A stretch of DNA of 64,000 bases from Omphiscola glabra (GCA_964017045.1 OZ024802.1:9188435-9252434), one strand, 5' to 3'. Shown: positions 31,466-44,067, counted from the first letter of the stretch. The notes: generated by a model from the letters alone, not told the origin. Made by a program: numbers and translations.

Positions 31466-31735
31466 TGGTGGGGTAAAATAAAGGTTCTCACACAACCGTA
31501 ATAAAAATGTTCAGTAGGACAAAATGATGTTAATTTTCATGCTGAATTTAGTCATGTTAGGTATTTGGTTATGAGAATCAAAGTCAGCACTTCGGCTACA
31601 GTAATTGAATGTTGGAAAATGCCGGACCGTGTTTAATGCAAGGAGAATAAACACGAATAGCATCAAAAGACGAGGTCATTGGCTGTTTAACTCTTAGACA
31701 TGCCAACTTCAGTATGCCACCTTATACGTACCTCT

Positions 31736-32110
31736 CTTACTTAGCAATGTCCACTCTCTTACTTAGCCATGTCCACTCTCTTACTTTGCCATGTCCACTC
31801 TCTTACTTTGCCATGTCCACTCTCTTACTTTGCCATGTCCACTCTCTTACTTTGCCATGTCCACTCTCTTACTTTGCCATGTCCACTCTCTTACTTAGCA
31901 ATGTCCACTCTCTTACTTTGACATGTCCACTCTCTTACTTAGCAATGTCCACTCTCTTACTTTGACATGTCCACTCTCTTACTTAGCAATGTCCACTCTC
32001 TTACTTTGCCATATCCACTCTTTTACTTAGCAATGTCCACTCTCTTACTTTGCCATGTCCACTCTCTTACTTAGTCATGTCCGCTCTCTTACTTGGCCTT
32101 GTTCACTCAC
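31736..32110. repeat. 22-bp minisatellite, about 17 copies
   Basis: Core CATGTCCACTCTCTTACTTT with GCCA, GACA and AGCA variants. Confidence 0.95.
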
Positions 32111-32261
32111 TTACCTAGAGATGTCCTTTCTCTGTATCAACTGTGCTATGAGCCCCTATTACTATTACTACTATTATTTTTTATGTGCCTCTTGATAAGT
32201 AAAAGATACACTTTAATAGATTAATTTGCTAGCCACGGTATGTCTCTTTATCCGTCAATGA

Positions 32262-32596
32262 TACTGGTCAATGATACTGGTCGATGATACTGTTCAGTTA
32301 TACTGGTCGATGATACTGGTCAATTATACTTGTCGATGATACTGGTCGATGATACTGGTAAATTATACTGGTCGATGACACTGGTCAATGATACTGGTCG
32401 ATGATACTGGTCAATTATACTGGTCAATGATACTGGTCGATGATACTGGTCAATTATACTGGTCAATGATACTGGTCGATGATACTGGTCAATTATACTG
32501 GTCAATGATACTGGTCGATGATACTGGTCAATGATACTGGTCAGTTATACTGGTCGATGATACTGGTCAATGATACTGGTCGATGATACTGTTCAT
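32262..32596. repeat. 13-bp minisatellite, about 26 copies
   Basis: Unit TACTGGTCGATGA alternating with TACTGGTCAATGA and TACTGGTCAATTA. Confidence 0.95.
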
Positions 32597-32799
32597 GACC
32601 ATACCGAATTTTAACAACCCTTAAAAACACAGTTTTTCATACAAATACTTTTTTAACAATGAGCAAAATTGGGGATGGGAGGGGCTGAAAATTTGACAAA
32701 TCATACATACAGTAACGCACTCTATAAAAATCCCAATAAGTGCCCCCCCCCCCCCCGCCCCAAGGCTTGCAACATTGTAACAACTAATTAAGGGAAGGA

Positions 32800-33395
32800 A
32801 GTATTCCAAAGGATCTACTGTAGGGAGAGTTGGCAGAAGGGTCAAGACTTGTCGGACGGCCGCGGCTGAGATTTAAGGACGTTTGCAAAAGGAGCCCGGG
32901 GGAAAACGACATAGAAATCAATACATGGGAGATCATCGCTGAGCATAGTATCAGCTGGCAAGCAGCAGTGTCTGAAGGAGTCAGGTAGGTGGACGATGCG
33001 CGAGACGAAGCCCTTGAAACAAAGAGCATTACGGAAGGCCTAGTTTAACCAGAGGTCGAGGTTCTTCTGCGAGAAGTGCAGGGGCGTCACATCAGTTGTC
33101 GGGGTTTTTTTTTTTTGACGTTTTTTATTTTGGGGGGGGTGGGCGGGGGGCAAAGCAAAACTTTGACGGCTTGTTCGGCTGTTTATTACTCACAGTGCAT
33201 ATCAATTTAAATAAAACCTGCAAATTCAGGGGGGGGGGGGGGGCAAATGCCCCACCCTGCCCTACCCAGATGATGTCCCTAGAGACGTGCAGCCGAGGCT
33301 GTCCTACTTGTATCGGCCTCGTAAGCCAATTGATGACATTTCAATAGTGAATCCATCGTCTCGCGAAGATGGAAAGATGCTATATTATAAAAATA
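32800..33395 (+). pseudogene. LINE ORF C-terminal remnant, split by a MITE
   Basis: The frame beginning at 32800 reads SIPKDLL, a stop, then GELAEGSRLVGRPRLRFKDV and CKRSPGENDIEINTWEIIAE. This is the same C-terminal region as in the LINE at 3940-7275 (RIPKDVLYSELAIG, GRPRLRYIDICKRD). The C-terminal Cys finger resumes only after 33289 (CSRGCPTCIGLVSQ), with a 203-bp insert between. A 3' UTR motif (ATCGTCTCGCGAAGATGGAA) follows near 33355. Confidence 0.85.
33079..33281. mobile_element. MITE nested in the LINE remnant
   Basis: Begins CAGGGGCGTCACATCAGTTG and ends with CAGATGATGTCCCTA, roughly the inverse. Near-identical 8-bp flanks GAGAAGTG (33071-33078) and GAGACGTG (33282-33289). It contains T-, G- and G-runs (33107, 33131, 33229). 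Removing it with one flank brings the two parts of the LINE zinc finger into register. Confidence 0.75.
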
Positions 33396-33499
33396 TATAC
33401 GTAAAATAGATTGATTGACGTCAATTTTGTTTGACCCCCCCCCCCTTTTGTCAATATATGTCAAATAATCCCCCCTATTTTGTTGACGTAATTAATGAG

Positions 33500-34267
33500 C
33501 AGCCCTAAACCAAGCCTAACCTAACATTCACTAAGACTAACCTAAAATTCACTAAGCCTAACCTAACATTGACTAAGCCTAACCTAACATTCACTAAGCC
33601 TAACCTAACATTCACTAAGCCTAACCTAACATTGACTAAGCCTAACCTAACATTCACTAAGCCTAACCTAACATTCACTAAGCCTAACCTAACATTCACT
33701 AAGCCTAACCTAACATTCACTAAGCCTAACCTAACATTCACTAAGCCTAACCTAACATTCACTAAGCCTAACCTAACATTCACTAAGACTAACCTAACAT
33801 TCACTAAGCCTAACCTAACATTCACTAAGCCTAACCTAACATTCACTAAGCCTAACCTAACATTCACTAAGCCTAACCTAACATTCACTAAGCCTAACCT
33901 AACATTCACTAAGCCTAACCTAACATTCACTAAGCCTAACCTAATATGCACTAAGCCTAACCTAGCATTCACTAAGCCTAACCTAACATTCACTAAGCCT
34001 AACCTAACATTCACTAAGACTAACCTAACATTCACTAAGCCTAACCTAACATTCACTAAGACTAACCTAACATTCACCAAGCCTAACCTAACATTCACTA
34101 AGCCTAACCTAACATTCACTAAGCCTAACCTAACATTCACTAAGACTAACCTAACATTCACCAAGCCTAACCTAACATTCACTAAGACTAACCTAACATT
34201 CACCAAGCCTAACCTAACATTCACTAAGACTAACCTAACATTCACCAAGCCTAACCTAACATTCTAA
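33500..34267. repeat. 21-bp minisatellite, about 36 copies
   Basis: Unit CCTAACCTAACATTCACTAA plus G. The period is 7 codons, so it is open in several frames (TKPNLTF, LVNVRLG); these are artefacts. Confidence 0.96.
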
Positions 34268-35083
34268 TAATTTAACATATATTGATAAAAAAAATACATA
34301 AATCACAAAGATAATTTACAATCGAATAACCTCAAATTTCCAAATTTATTTTTAAAAATATAGATTTAAGTGACAACCATTAAAAATTTCAACCGTTGAA
34401 GTGTTTGTTTCGTCGTTGTCGCTGACGTATAGCTAGAAGTTGTATATAAGCAACTAAATAAATCCAAACAGGTCTAGATTCGTTGAAGATCAAAATCTAT
34501 CGTCAAGGACTTGATTGGGCCAATCTTGGTGGTTTACCACCAAGCCAATACCTCACTCTCACTGACCCCCCCTTCCTGACTGCTTATACAGTACAAAGAT
34601 TGCACGTATTTCTTCGGACTTCCTACAACTTCCCGCAATTCACCGCGGATCCCCGCATGTCATCAACGACGGCTTGAGTGCTGGGAACGGTACTGCTTGG
34701 ACTCATAATCCCAATGATTATTGTTTCTGACGACGATTGTAAATTTTTACACTGCGATAAAAAAAATCATGCTTTTTTTTTGTTAACTTTATTTCCCCCC
34801 CCCCTTTTCTTCAAGCAATAGACTACTTTGATTTCTTGTGTACCTATCGCGCCATGTTATACGAGAACTCTATTCCAATTGAATCGGGTGAAGTTTATTG
34901 GCTTACCGGGTGTAGACATGAACATATTGCGCCACCACTTGGAACAGAGTTAAGTGATTTTTTAAAAAAAGCAATTAACGAGTGAAGTGCACAGGTGGGG
35001 CGTGCGTGACGGTGCTTGTTGGTGCACGCGCGTTCTTTACCGGCGGCTTTGTTTTTAAACAGCTTTTTATTAATTTATGCGCG
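34268..35083. other. Intergenic, nothing recognised
   Basis: AT-rich DNA with a C-run near 34795. No gene or repeat family recognised. Confidence 0.5.
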
Positions 35084-35277
35084 CAGAGGCGTAGCTAGAG
35101 TGTTTGGCGCCCGGGGACAAGATTCAATTTAAAGAGCCCCCCTTTCTTTTTTTTTTTTAACTCTCAAACCCATTATTTTCATCAATAAAATAATAGCAAA
35201 GCACATTTTGGCGCCCCTAACTAGTCTGGCGCCAAGGGACATTTGTCCCTCTCTGACCTCCCTTAACTACGCATCTG
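35084..35277. mobile_element. hAT-like MITE
   Basis: Starts CAGAGGCGTAGCTAGAGTG and ends TTAACTACGCATCTG, with inner GGCGCC motifs at both ends. Flanks TATGCGCG and AATGTGCG are 6/8 similar, consistent with an aged 8-bp duplication. Confidence 0.75.
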
Positions 35278-35597
35278 AATGTGCGCAAAGAGTTTTAGAA
35301 CATTTAGAGATATAATTCAATCCATACTTTTGTTTTAGTATGAAAATTCAAACGCTGAAATGTTTGTATCACGAGTATACAGAGAGTTTTTGGTAGGCTG
35401 AACAGCTTAGTCAAAAAGTGGCTTTGATGTTTAAAAATAAATAGGTGGTAAATCTATATAAAATATGTTAATATGTTAAAGGAAATTGTGATCGGGAAGT
35501 GAAGAACGGTCTTAGCTTAATATGACGTCACTTCCGTTTCATACCAGTGCCTTCAACTACAGCGCAGTTGCAGCAGTAAATTTTTTTAAGTCCCTTA

Positions 35598-35990
35598 CCA
35601 TGCTTGCTAGTCACCATACCATACTAGCTACCCACCATACCATACTAGCTACCCACCATAACGTACTTGCTTACCCACCATAATATACTTGCTAACCACT
35701 ATACCATGCAGATCATGCGAGTACTCACCATACCATACTTGCTACCCACCATACCATACTAGCTACCCACCATAACGTACTTGCTTACCCATCATACTAT
35801 ACTTGCTAACCACTATACCATACTTGCTAACCATTATACCATACTTGCTACCCACCATACCATACTTGCTACCCACCATACCATACTTGCTAACCATTAT
35901 ACCATACTTGCTACCCACCTTACCATACTAGATACCCACCTGCTATATTTTCTACTCACCACTTCATACTTGTTACCCACCAAGCAGATT
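35598..35990. repeat. About 20-bp degenerate minisatellite
   Basis: Repeats of CATACTAGCTACCCACCATA and CATACTTGCTAACCATTATA. Confidence 0.9.
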
Positions 35991-35993
35991 ATG

Positions 35994-36635
35994 CGAGTAC
36001 CTCAGTGTCTGGGACCTTGTCCTGCCAGACCTGCTTGTGTGAGTACATCAGTGTCTGGGACCTTGCCCTGCCAGACCTGCTTTTGTGAGTACATCAGTGT
36101 CTGGGACCTTGTCCTGCCAGATCTATGCTTGAGTGAGTACCTCAGTGTCTGGGACCTTGTCCTTCCAGACCTGCTTGTGTGAGTACCTCAGTGTCTGGGA
36201 CCTTGCCCTGCCAGACCTGCTTGTGTGAGTACCTTAGTGTCTGCGACCATGTCCTGCCAGACCTGCTTGTGTGAGTACCTCAAAGTTTCGGATCTTGTCC
36301 TGCCAGACCTGCTTGTGTGAGTACCTCAATGTCACGGATCTTGTCCTGCCAGACCTGCTTGTGTGAGTACCTCAATGTCACGGATCTTGTCCTGCCAGAC
36401 CTGCTTGTGTGAGTACCTAAGTGTCTGGGACCTTGTCCTGCCAGACCTGCTTGTGTGAGTACCTCAGTGTCTGGGACCTTGTCCTGCCAGACCTGCTTGT
36501 GTGAGTACCTCAGTGTCTGGGACCTTGTCCTGCCAGACCTGCTTGTGTGAGTACCTCAGTGTCTGGGACCGTGTCCTGCCAGACCTGCTTGTGTGAGTAC
36601 CTCAGTGTCTGGGACCGTGTCCTGCCAGACCTGCT
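35994..36635. repeat. 46-bp minisatellite, about 14 copies
   Basis: Core GAGTACCTCAGTGTCTGGGA then CCTTGTCCTGCCAGACCTGC. A few units have TCACGGATC or GACCGTG variants. Confidence 0.95.
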
Positions 36636-36781
36636 TGACCATTTGATGTTGAGCATTTTTCGGAGGCTCACATGCCTATAGTAGCTACCTTGTAGGCCTC
36701 TATTTGCCTCTCCTTGTCCATACATACTTAGACATTTTCCCGTACGTTGCGCTGGCTCATGCTATTCGAATGTTCAACTTA

Positions 36782-36895
36782 TTAATGTTTTCGCTTTGTG
36801 CTTCCAAGGTAAGAGAAGCTGTTCATAACTTTATACCTTTCTCCATCGACTTGGATGTTCGGCTCCATGTAATGTCTTCTTTGTGTTAGTAGCAA
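36782..36895 (-). pseudogene. Short LINE reverse-transcriptase remnant
   Basis: The minus strand reads QRRHYMEPNIQVDGERYKVM then NSFSYLGST and stops. The EPNI.VDGER...V..F.YLGST pattern is the segment after the RT palm in mollusc/arthropod LINEs. It is a different family from the adjacent 37065-39905 element. Confidence 0.7.
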
Positions 36896-37064
36896 GACCA
36901 AAGCGTGTGCAGGGACTTTTTGTATGCCCTTAATGATTAATGTGCCACTTAATGCTGAATCAGAGGCCGGTGTGCAAAGCAGAGCTGCAAACGTTTCGGA
37001 TGCCTGCACAAACCCGCTGTACCATTCTTTCGCCTTTTCGTCCTCGAGGAACAGCAGCCGATCT

Positions 37065-39905
37065 TCATCGACGTCTGTGATTAGGACATAGGCCGCCTAC
37101 AAGAGCCCTCCAGGCATCACGATCCTGAGCCAATCTCTCCAGCCTCCCCCAAGTGTGGCCAAGTTTCTTGGTATCCGCCTCCACTTCACGGCGCCAAGTG
37201 TTCTTAGGCCTGCCTCTTTTCCGTTTTCCTTGAGGGTTCCAATTCAAGGCTTGTCTAGTTATGCTGGAGGCAGGTTTCCTCAGCGTATGGCCAATCCATC
37301 TCCATCTTCTCTGGAGGATCTCTTGTTCTACAGGTTCTTGCTTTGTCCGCTGCCACAGTTTCTGGTTGCTGATTCTGTCGGGCCAATGAATCCCGAGAAT
37401 CCTTCTTAAGCAGTTATTGATGAAGGACTGGATTCTCTTCATATTCCCAGCAGTGATTCTCCATGTTTCTGCACCATACAGTAGAACCGGTTTCACCATT
37501 GTGTTGAAGGTTCTGATCTTCAGTTTGGTATTTAGGTGTTTGGAGGCCCAGACATTTTTTAGTTGTTGGAAGGCTGCCCGTGCCTTTCCTACCCTTATTT
37601 TGATGTCAGCATCTGTCCCACCTTGCTTGTCCACGATGCTGCCAAGGTAGACAAAGCTCTCTACCTCCTCGAGCGCTTCCTCTTTGAGCCTGATGGGTGC
37701 TGTATTGGTAGTGGCATTGACCTTGAGGACCTTGCTCTTCCCCTTGTGAATATTAAGACCAATACGTGCAGAAGTGTCTGCAATATTTCTGGTCTTCTCC
37801 TGCATCTGTTGTTGGGTATGGGAGAGAAGGGCAAGATCGTCAGCAAAATCAAGGTCATCAAGCTGGTCCCACAAGGTCCATTGAATACCATTCCGCTTCT
37901 GTTGTGTGGAAGTTTTCATCACCCAGTCAATGGCCAATAGGAACAGGAAAGGCGAAAGCAAACATCCCTGCCTCACACCGGTCTTCACCTGGAAAGCATC
38001 CGTCACCTGTTGTCCGTGGACCACTCGGCAGGTCATCCCCTCGTAAGAGTTTCTGATCAAGTCCGTGATTTTCCGCGGGACTCCATAATGTCTCAACAGT
38101 CTCCAGAGGGTTTGCCTATCCACACTGTCAAAGACTTTCTCGTAGTCAACGAAGTTGATGTAGAGGGGTGAGTTCCATTCCAGGGATTGCTCTAGGATGA
38201 TGCGCAGTGTTGCAATTTGGTCAGTACAGGATCTGTTGGTCCGGAAGCCAGCATGTTGGTCCCGCAGCAGGGGGTCAACAGTTTCTTTCATTCTGTTGAG
38301 TAGTACGCGGTTGAAAACCTTGCCTGGGATGGATAGTAAGGTGATCCCTCTATAGTTGGAGCAGGAGCTTAAGTCCCCCTTTTTGGGGATTTTAATGAGA
38401 TATCCCTCCTTCCACTCCGAAGGTACCTGTTCCTCCTCCCAGATCTTCAAGAACAGTGGGTGAAGCATATCTACACTGGTGTGCACGTCAGCCTTCAGTG
38501 CCTCTGCTGGGATGCCATCCGGTCCTGCAGCCTTGCTATTTTTAAGTTGTTTGATGGCAATACGGATCTCTTCTTTGGTGGGTGCGTTGCAGTCAATAGC
38601 CAGATCACTGTCAGCTGGCTGAATATCTGGTGGGTTACTTGGCTCTGGCCTGTTTAGAAGTTCCTCAAAGTGTTCTTTCCATCTGGCTCTCTGTTGCTCC
38701 TCATTTGGTATGCTCTTACCATCTTTGTCCTTCACTGGTCTCTCTGGCTTCCTGAACTTTCCAGACAACTTCTTGATGGTAGCGAACAATTCCCGCATAT
38801 TTCCTTGGTAGGCTGCTTCTTCCGCTTCTTTGGCAAGCATGTCTACAAAGTTCCTTTTGTCCCTCTTAGCGCTTTTCTTTACTTTCTTATTTGCCTCTGA
38901 GTACTCCTTTTGGAACCTAACTTTCTGCGCTCGTGTACGGCTGTTGTTAATTTCTGCCTTCTTCCCTTTTCTCTCTTCTATCACTTTCAATGTATCTGCT
39001 GTTATCCATTCTTTGTGTGTATGTTTCTTGTTTCCCAACACTTCCTGACATGTTGATTTGACTGCTTTCTTTACTCCCTGCCACTTTCCATCGATCGTCT
39101 CGTCTCCTAGCAGTTCCTGTAGGACTTGGAACTTGTTGGACAGAGTGATCCTGAACTCTTCCTGTTTGGCCTTATCTTTCAAGAGGGGGGTGTTGTAGCG
39201 CAACCTATATGATGTCTGCTCAGTGTAGTGCCTTTTCAGTTTTAGTCTCAGCCGGGCCACTAGAAGATGGTGGTCTGAGGCAACGTCAGCTCCTCTTCTG
39301 ACACGTACATCTTGGAGAGATCGCCTGAATTTTTTCCCAATACACACATGATCTATTTGGTTCATCGTTTGGAGGTCCGGTGAAACCCATGTGGCCTTGT
39401 GTATCCTCCTGTGTTGGAATAAGCTCCCGCCTATGACTAGATTTGTTGTGGCACATAGGTCGGCAAATCTTTCTCCGTTATCATTCATTTCTCCTATCCC
39501 CTGTCGCCCCATGGCTTCTTCATAGCCCGTGTTGTCACTGCCGATCTTGGCATTGAGATCTCCTATGAGGATGACAATGTTTCGCCTAGGGCGACCCTGG
39601 GTAATGGTAAGCAATCTGTTATAGAATTCATCTTTGTCTTCCTCCTCACTTTCGTTTGTTGGTGCGTAGCACTGGATAACATCCAAATTGATTCTGTGTT
39701 TTTTGGTCCGAAAGGTTGCTGTGAGTATTCTAGGCCCATGCGCCTCCCATCCAATGAGTGCTCCTTGGGCTGCCCTGGATATCATCAGGGCCACGCCCAG
39801 AGTGTGTACCATACTTGCTATAATATGGTTTTCGAAAAAAAGATTTTTGAATGAAGGGCGATCGAAAAGGTTGGCAAGGGTTGGGGCAATCACCCTGGGT
39901 ACCAT
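37065..39905 (-). mobile_element. 5'-truncated non-LTR retrotransposon (LINE) with long intact ORF
   Basis: 946 codons from an ATG at 39905 without a stop. Recognisable LINE sequence begins about residue 34 ([20 protein letters not shown]), so the N-terminal part of the EEP endonuclease is missing. Endonuclease motifs present are [18 protein letters not shown] and [14 protein letters not shown] (SDH near 39266-39278). RT motifs are [84 protein letters not shown] and [14 protein letters not shown] (FADD at 37836-37847). The C-terminus has [16 protein letters not shown]. The 5' truncation is the usual outcome of incomplete reverse transcription. The lack of stops suggests a young copy. Confidence 0.92.
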
Positions 39906-40078
39906 CTTCAGCTGGGAGCCAAAGAGTCATTTTTCATGCAAAATATTGGAATAATTATACTTTTATGGAAAGAGGGTGCCTTAATTCAGGCTTTGCCCCC
40001 CCCCCCCCCCCGGGGGCAAATTTTTTGCTTTCGTTGCACTGACAGAAGGACATTACATGCATTTTGTATAAACTTAAT

Positions 40079-40290
40079 CATTAATAATAATAATAATAAT
40101 AAAGTTCATTTGAAAAATCACGCTTCATCCCCAAAGGCTCGAAGCGCGGTACAAAAACTAAGCAGGGAGATAATAACAAGCTGGAAAAGATTGTAGACAT
40201 CATCATTCCAGCAGGTGTTTGCGAAATAGATGAGTTTTTAAATTTGTTTTGAAGGACTCCAGCGTCTGGTTGTTTTTGAGAGCGTCAGGA
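40079..40290 (-). mobile_element. CR1/L2-like LINE 3' end
   Basis: The minus strand encodes DALKNNQTLESFKTNLKTHL then FRKHLLE and stop, the usual C-terminus of CR1/L2-type ORF2. It is followed by a 3' UTR (GTACCGCGCTTCGAGCC) and an (ATT)n tail at 40082-40100. Confidence 0.8.
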
Positions 40291-40399
40291 ATATATATAA
40301 CGAATACAAGGTAATACCTTAGTTAAATTTACCAAAATGTGTAATGTATACATTAATTATAAATTGGTTTGGAGATGTCATTAGTAGACTGGTGATGCC

Positions 40400-40680
40400 T
40401 CAAAGAGACTTACTTGATCAATCTGGTCAGTTGAACAAATACACTGTGATTAGAGCGTTCAAAGAGCATGGCTACTCCTGCCTTTTCCACAAATCTGTTG
40501 CTGCCCTCTTGGACACTATTTCTCAGCTAAGTGCTAGGTTATTTTGTATTTTATTTTTGATATTTTTTAAATTTTATTCGTTTTTTATGTTCATTCGCTG
40601 ATGAAGGCTTCCTGCCGACACGTTCGTTGTTTTGTTGCGTTCCTATTTTCAGGTTTAACCTTCCCGTGTTTTACTAATTT
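40400..40680 (+). repeat. Dispersed repeat copy 1 with hammerhead-like core
   Basis: Shares TTGCTGCCCTCTTGGA, CAGCTAAGTGCTA and CGCTGATGAAGGCTTCCTGC, then GACACGTTC and TTTTGTTGCGTTCC, with 51580-52045. CTGATGA at 40598, a GGC/GCC stem and GACA follow in the layout of a hammerhead ribozyme core, where the consensus would be GAAA. Confidence 0.6.
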
Positions 40681-41194
40681 CCTATTGTGCTAACCTGATT
40701 GCAGTCTCCCCCCCCCCTTATTGCCTTTTCCACAGTCTATCTCTGTTAGTCGCCAAGTCTGACTTTTTCGTTTTATTTCCTGGTCTGTCTTAGGGCAGAG
40801 TCTTGTTTCCTTCGAATGCCTGAGCCCTAGACCCCCATGTTTACCGCCCATGCTTTAAAGACACGATATATTCAAACAAGTCCTGACACCATGCACTGGA
40901 GTGTTCATAGTCACATTCTTGTGTTCATTTTCTCCCAAACAGCCACAACCAGAACCATTTTAACGTGTTATAAAACCAGTCATAAAAAAAACACTTCCCT
41001 CCTTATTTGATACGATTTGCCAACGCCTCTTTTTACATTCGACTGCGCGCCGAGGAGTATCAGCTAACAAAGTATTCGTTAAGGGTATGATATAATGGAA
41101 GCATTAGGAGTAAATAAATAAACAAGTTCGGCTGATGTGAACGCTCAACTGTTGGTTCAAGTTAAAGGCGTATATTGTGTGTGCTTAGCCCTAC

Positions 41195-41219
41195 GGGGGG
41201 GGGGGGGGGGGGGGGGAGG
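41195..41219. repeat. Poly-G run
   Basis: About 22 consecutive G, the second longest of many G/C homopolymers in the window. Confidence 0.95.
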
Positions 41220-41326
41220 GTGCGATCAAGCTGTACGACAAGAAACATATCTAGCCTTTTGTGCTTGGCGTTGAATCGATCTCACGTAAATTGACAGGTA
41301 GATGACTGTTTGGCTAGATGTTATTA

Positions 41327-42345
41327 TTGAAGTGTGATTACCACAGCAAGTGATCATGGTGCTGAAGTGTGATTACCACTGCAAGGGATCTTGGCGCTGA
41401 AGTGTGATTACCTTTGCAAGTGATCATGGTGCTGAAGTGTGATTACCACTGCAAGGGATCATGGTGCTGAAGTGTGATTACCACTGCAAGGGATCATGGT
41501 GCTGAAGTGTGATTACCACTGCAAGGGATCATGGTGATGAAGTGTGATTACCACTGCAAGTGATCTTGGTGCTGAAGTGTGATTACCACTGCAAGTGATC
41601 ATGGTGCTGAAGTGTGATTACCACTGCAAGGGATCTTGGTGCTGAAGTGTGATTACCACTACAAGGGATCATGGTGCTGAAGTGTGATTACCACTGCGAG
41701 TGATCTTGGCGCTGAAGTGTGATTACCACTGCAAGGGATCATTGTGCTGAAGTGTGATTACCACTGCAAGGGATCATGGTGCTGAAGTGTGATTACCACT
41801 GCAAGGGATCTTGGTGCTGAAGTGTGATTACCACTGCAAGGGATCTTGGTGCTGAAGTGTGATTACCACTGCAAGGGATCATGGCGCTGAAGGGTGATTA
41901 CCACTGCAAGGGATCATGGCGCTGAAGTGTGATTACCACTGCAAGGGATCTTGGCGCTGAAGTGTGATTACCACTGCAAGGGATCATGGTGCTGAAGTGT
42001 GATTACCACTGCAAGGGATCATGGTGCTGAAGTGTGATTACCACTGCAAGGGATCATGGCGCTGAAGTGTGATTACCACTGCAAGTGATCTTGGCGCTGA
42101 AGTGTGATAACCACTGCAAGTGATCTTGGCGCTGAAGTGTGATTATCACTGCAAGTGATCATGGTGTTGAAGTGTGATAACCACTGCAAGTGATCTTGGC
42201 GCTGAAGTGTGATTATCACTGCAAGTGATCATGGTGTTGAAGTGTGATTACCACTGCAAGTGATAATGGTACTGAAGTGTGATTACCACTACAAGTGATC
42301 TTGGCGCAAAAAGTGTGATTACCACTGCAAGTGATCATGATGCTT
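41327..42345. repeat. 35-bp minisatellite, about 29 copies
   Basis: Core GAAGTGTGATTACCACTGCA then AGGGATCATGGTGCT, with TGATCTTGGCGCT variants mixed in. Confidence 0.97.
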
Positions 42346-42385
42346 TTACTTTTTTCCTCTTAGGTATATCGTTAGGGATCGGTTT

Positions 42386-42660
42386 CATAGTACGGCTATT
42401 ATGACACAGGTCGCTGGGCTTCATAGTATGGCTATTACGACACAGGTCGCTGGGCTTCATAGTACGACTATTACGACACAGGTCGCTGGGCTTCATAGTA
42501 CGGCTATTACGGCACAGGTCGCTGGGCTTCATAGTACGGCTATTACGACACAGGTCGCTGGGCTTCATAGTACGGCTATTACGACACAGGTCGCTGGGCT
42601 TCATAGTACGGCTATTACGCACAGGTCGTTGGGCTTCATAGTACGGCTATTACGACAACG
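42386..42660. repeat. 36-bp minisatellite, about 7.5 copies
   Basis: Core GGGCTTCATAGTACGGCTAT then TACGACACAGGTCGCT. It is 12 codons long, hence open frames on both strands without coding support. Confidence 0.95.
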
Positions 42661-44036
42661 GTCACGAGCTACCAAGTGTCCAGCGAGAGGAGTAGCTAGG
42701 GTTTATTTCCGCCATTGGAGGAACGAGACTTTTGCCACTCTCTTCTCTCAACAAAATACTCTGCAGGTGGCCGATGAGGCCGTTTCTTGAAATCGCATTA
42801 ACCTTGTTGGTCCTTCATCCTTTTTAACGTCATTCTACACATGTTAAGTGTCGTAAGAAGAGGGGGGGGATGAAGAGTAGGTCAGCTACGGTGACATGGA
42901 CGAACAGTTGTATTTACTATATTCTTTGTCTTATGTGTCATATAGTATGTAATTATGTAATCTGTATGTTATGTGGAAGGTATGAGTTAGCAGTATCAAA
43001 ATGAAGGAACGCCTCGGGCGCCCCGAAATCTATCTAATCCTATGCAAATGTCTATAAAATATGAAGTTAGTTTTTTTATTCTTTTTGTTCCTAAAAACAT
43101 CTCCATCCCTGGAATAATCAAACCCTCTTCTTGCAGTTTAATGCATGTTTGCCATCAGAGCCGTCGCGTGACTTTTGGAGGTACCTTTCCACTTTTTGGT
43201 TTTGTGCCCCCCCCCCCAACCCCAAACCCGCATTCAAATTTTATTGTTGTTTTCCACACAACTTTGGGCCCGAATATCCGATGCCCCCTGCAGTCACCGA
43301 GCCAAAGTGCCGACACTGTTGCCGTTGACCGACACACAATATTGCAATGTTGCCGTTGACCGAACACACAATATTGCCAGCCACGCAAAGACCAGATAAT
43401 TTAATTTCCAAGTGTGTCCCTAGCCGAATTCGGACACGGGGTGTGGCTGCCATGAAGTTGATTTGTGATAAATTATAATTTAGTAATTTGGTAATAGCAC
43501 GCACCTGCAACGTCCTCATATATTTATCCGACTCTGTTCGCCCCCCTCTGTGTACACACCACCACCTGTGGGTCCCGTTGCCTGCATGCACATGCAGCAA
43601 TGAAACACAACCCCACTGAAATTGGTACGAAAGCTAGGACAAATGAAAGGGTCGAGAGCGAATGTGATTGTAACTTGCCTCTTCTTCAACGAGGCTGATA
43701 AGGGGGGTGTAAATCTTGTTCTCTTAATGTGGACTGACCTAAGTGGATAGCTGATACACACTTTTTTTTTTTTTTATTTCAAGAAAGGCCTGGGACAGAA
43801 AATTCAAATTTGTTATACAACCTTTGTGAAAATTGAAAAGGACGCTCAACAAAAGATTTAACCACCAATAAAACGGGAGAATATTAAACGAGAAGCTCTT
43901 GCCGTGTGGAGAAAGTCGACGTTTACATTTCACGTCCTCCGGTTACTGAAGATGGCATAAAAAATGGTTGTGGGAGGTCATAAAACGACTTACTTAAGCG
44001 GGCTGGAATTTTTGGAACTCATAAAATGATATTTAC

Positions 44037-44067
<31 letters not shown>

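Noticed and set aside
33500..34267. Possible telomeric repeat, since the unit contains CCTAACCTAA (TTAGG-like)
   Set aside because: The unit is 21 bp with CATTCACTAAG. It is an interstitial minisatellite with no run of pure telomere hexamers or pentamers.
37155..39954. Plus-strand open frames opposite the LINE at 37065-39905
   Set aside because: Shadows of the RT frame. The motifs and length lie on the minus strand.
40344..40601. 85-codon plus-strand frame with LNKYTVIRAFKEHGYSCLFH
   Set aside because: Part of the dispersed repeat also found at 51580-52045, where the frame is not kept. It could be a relic of an element's ORF, but I cannot assign it.
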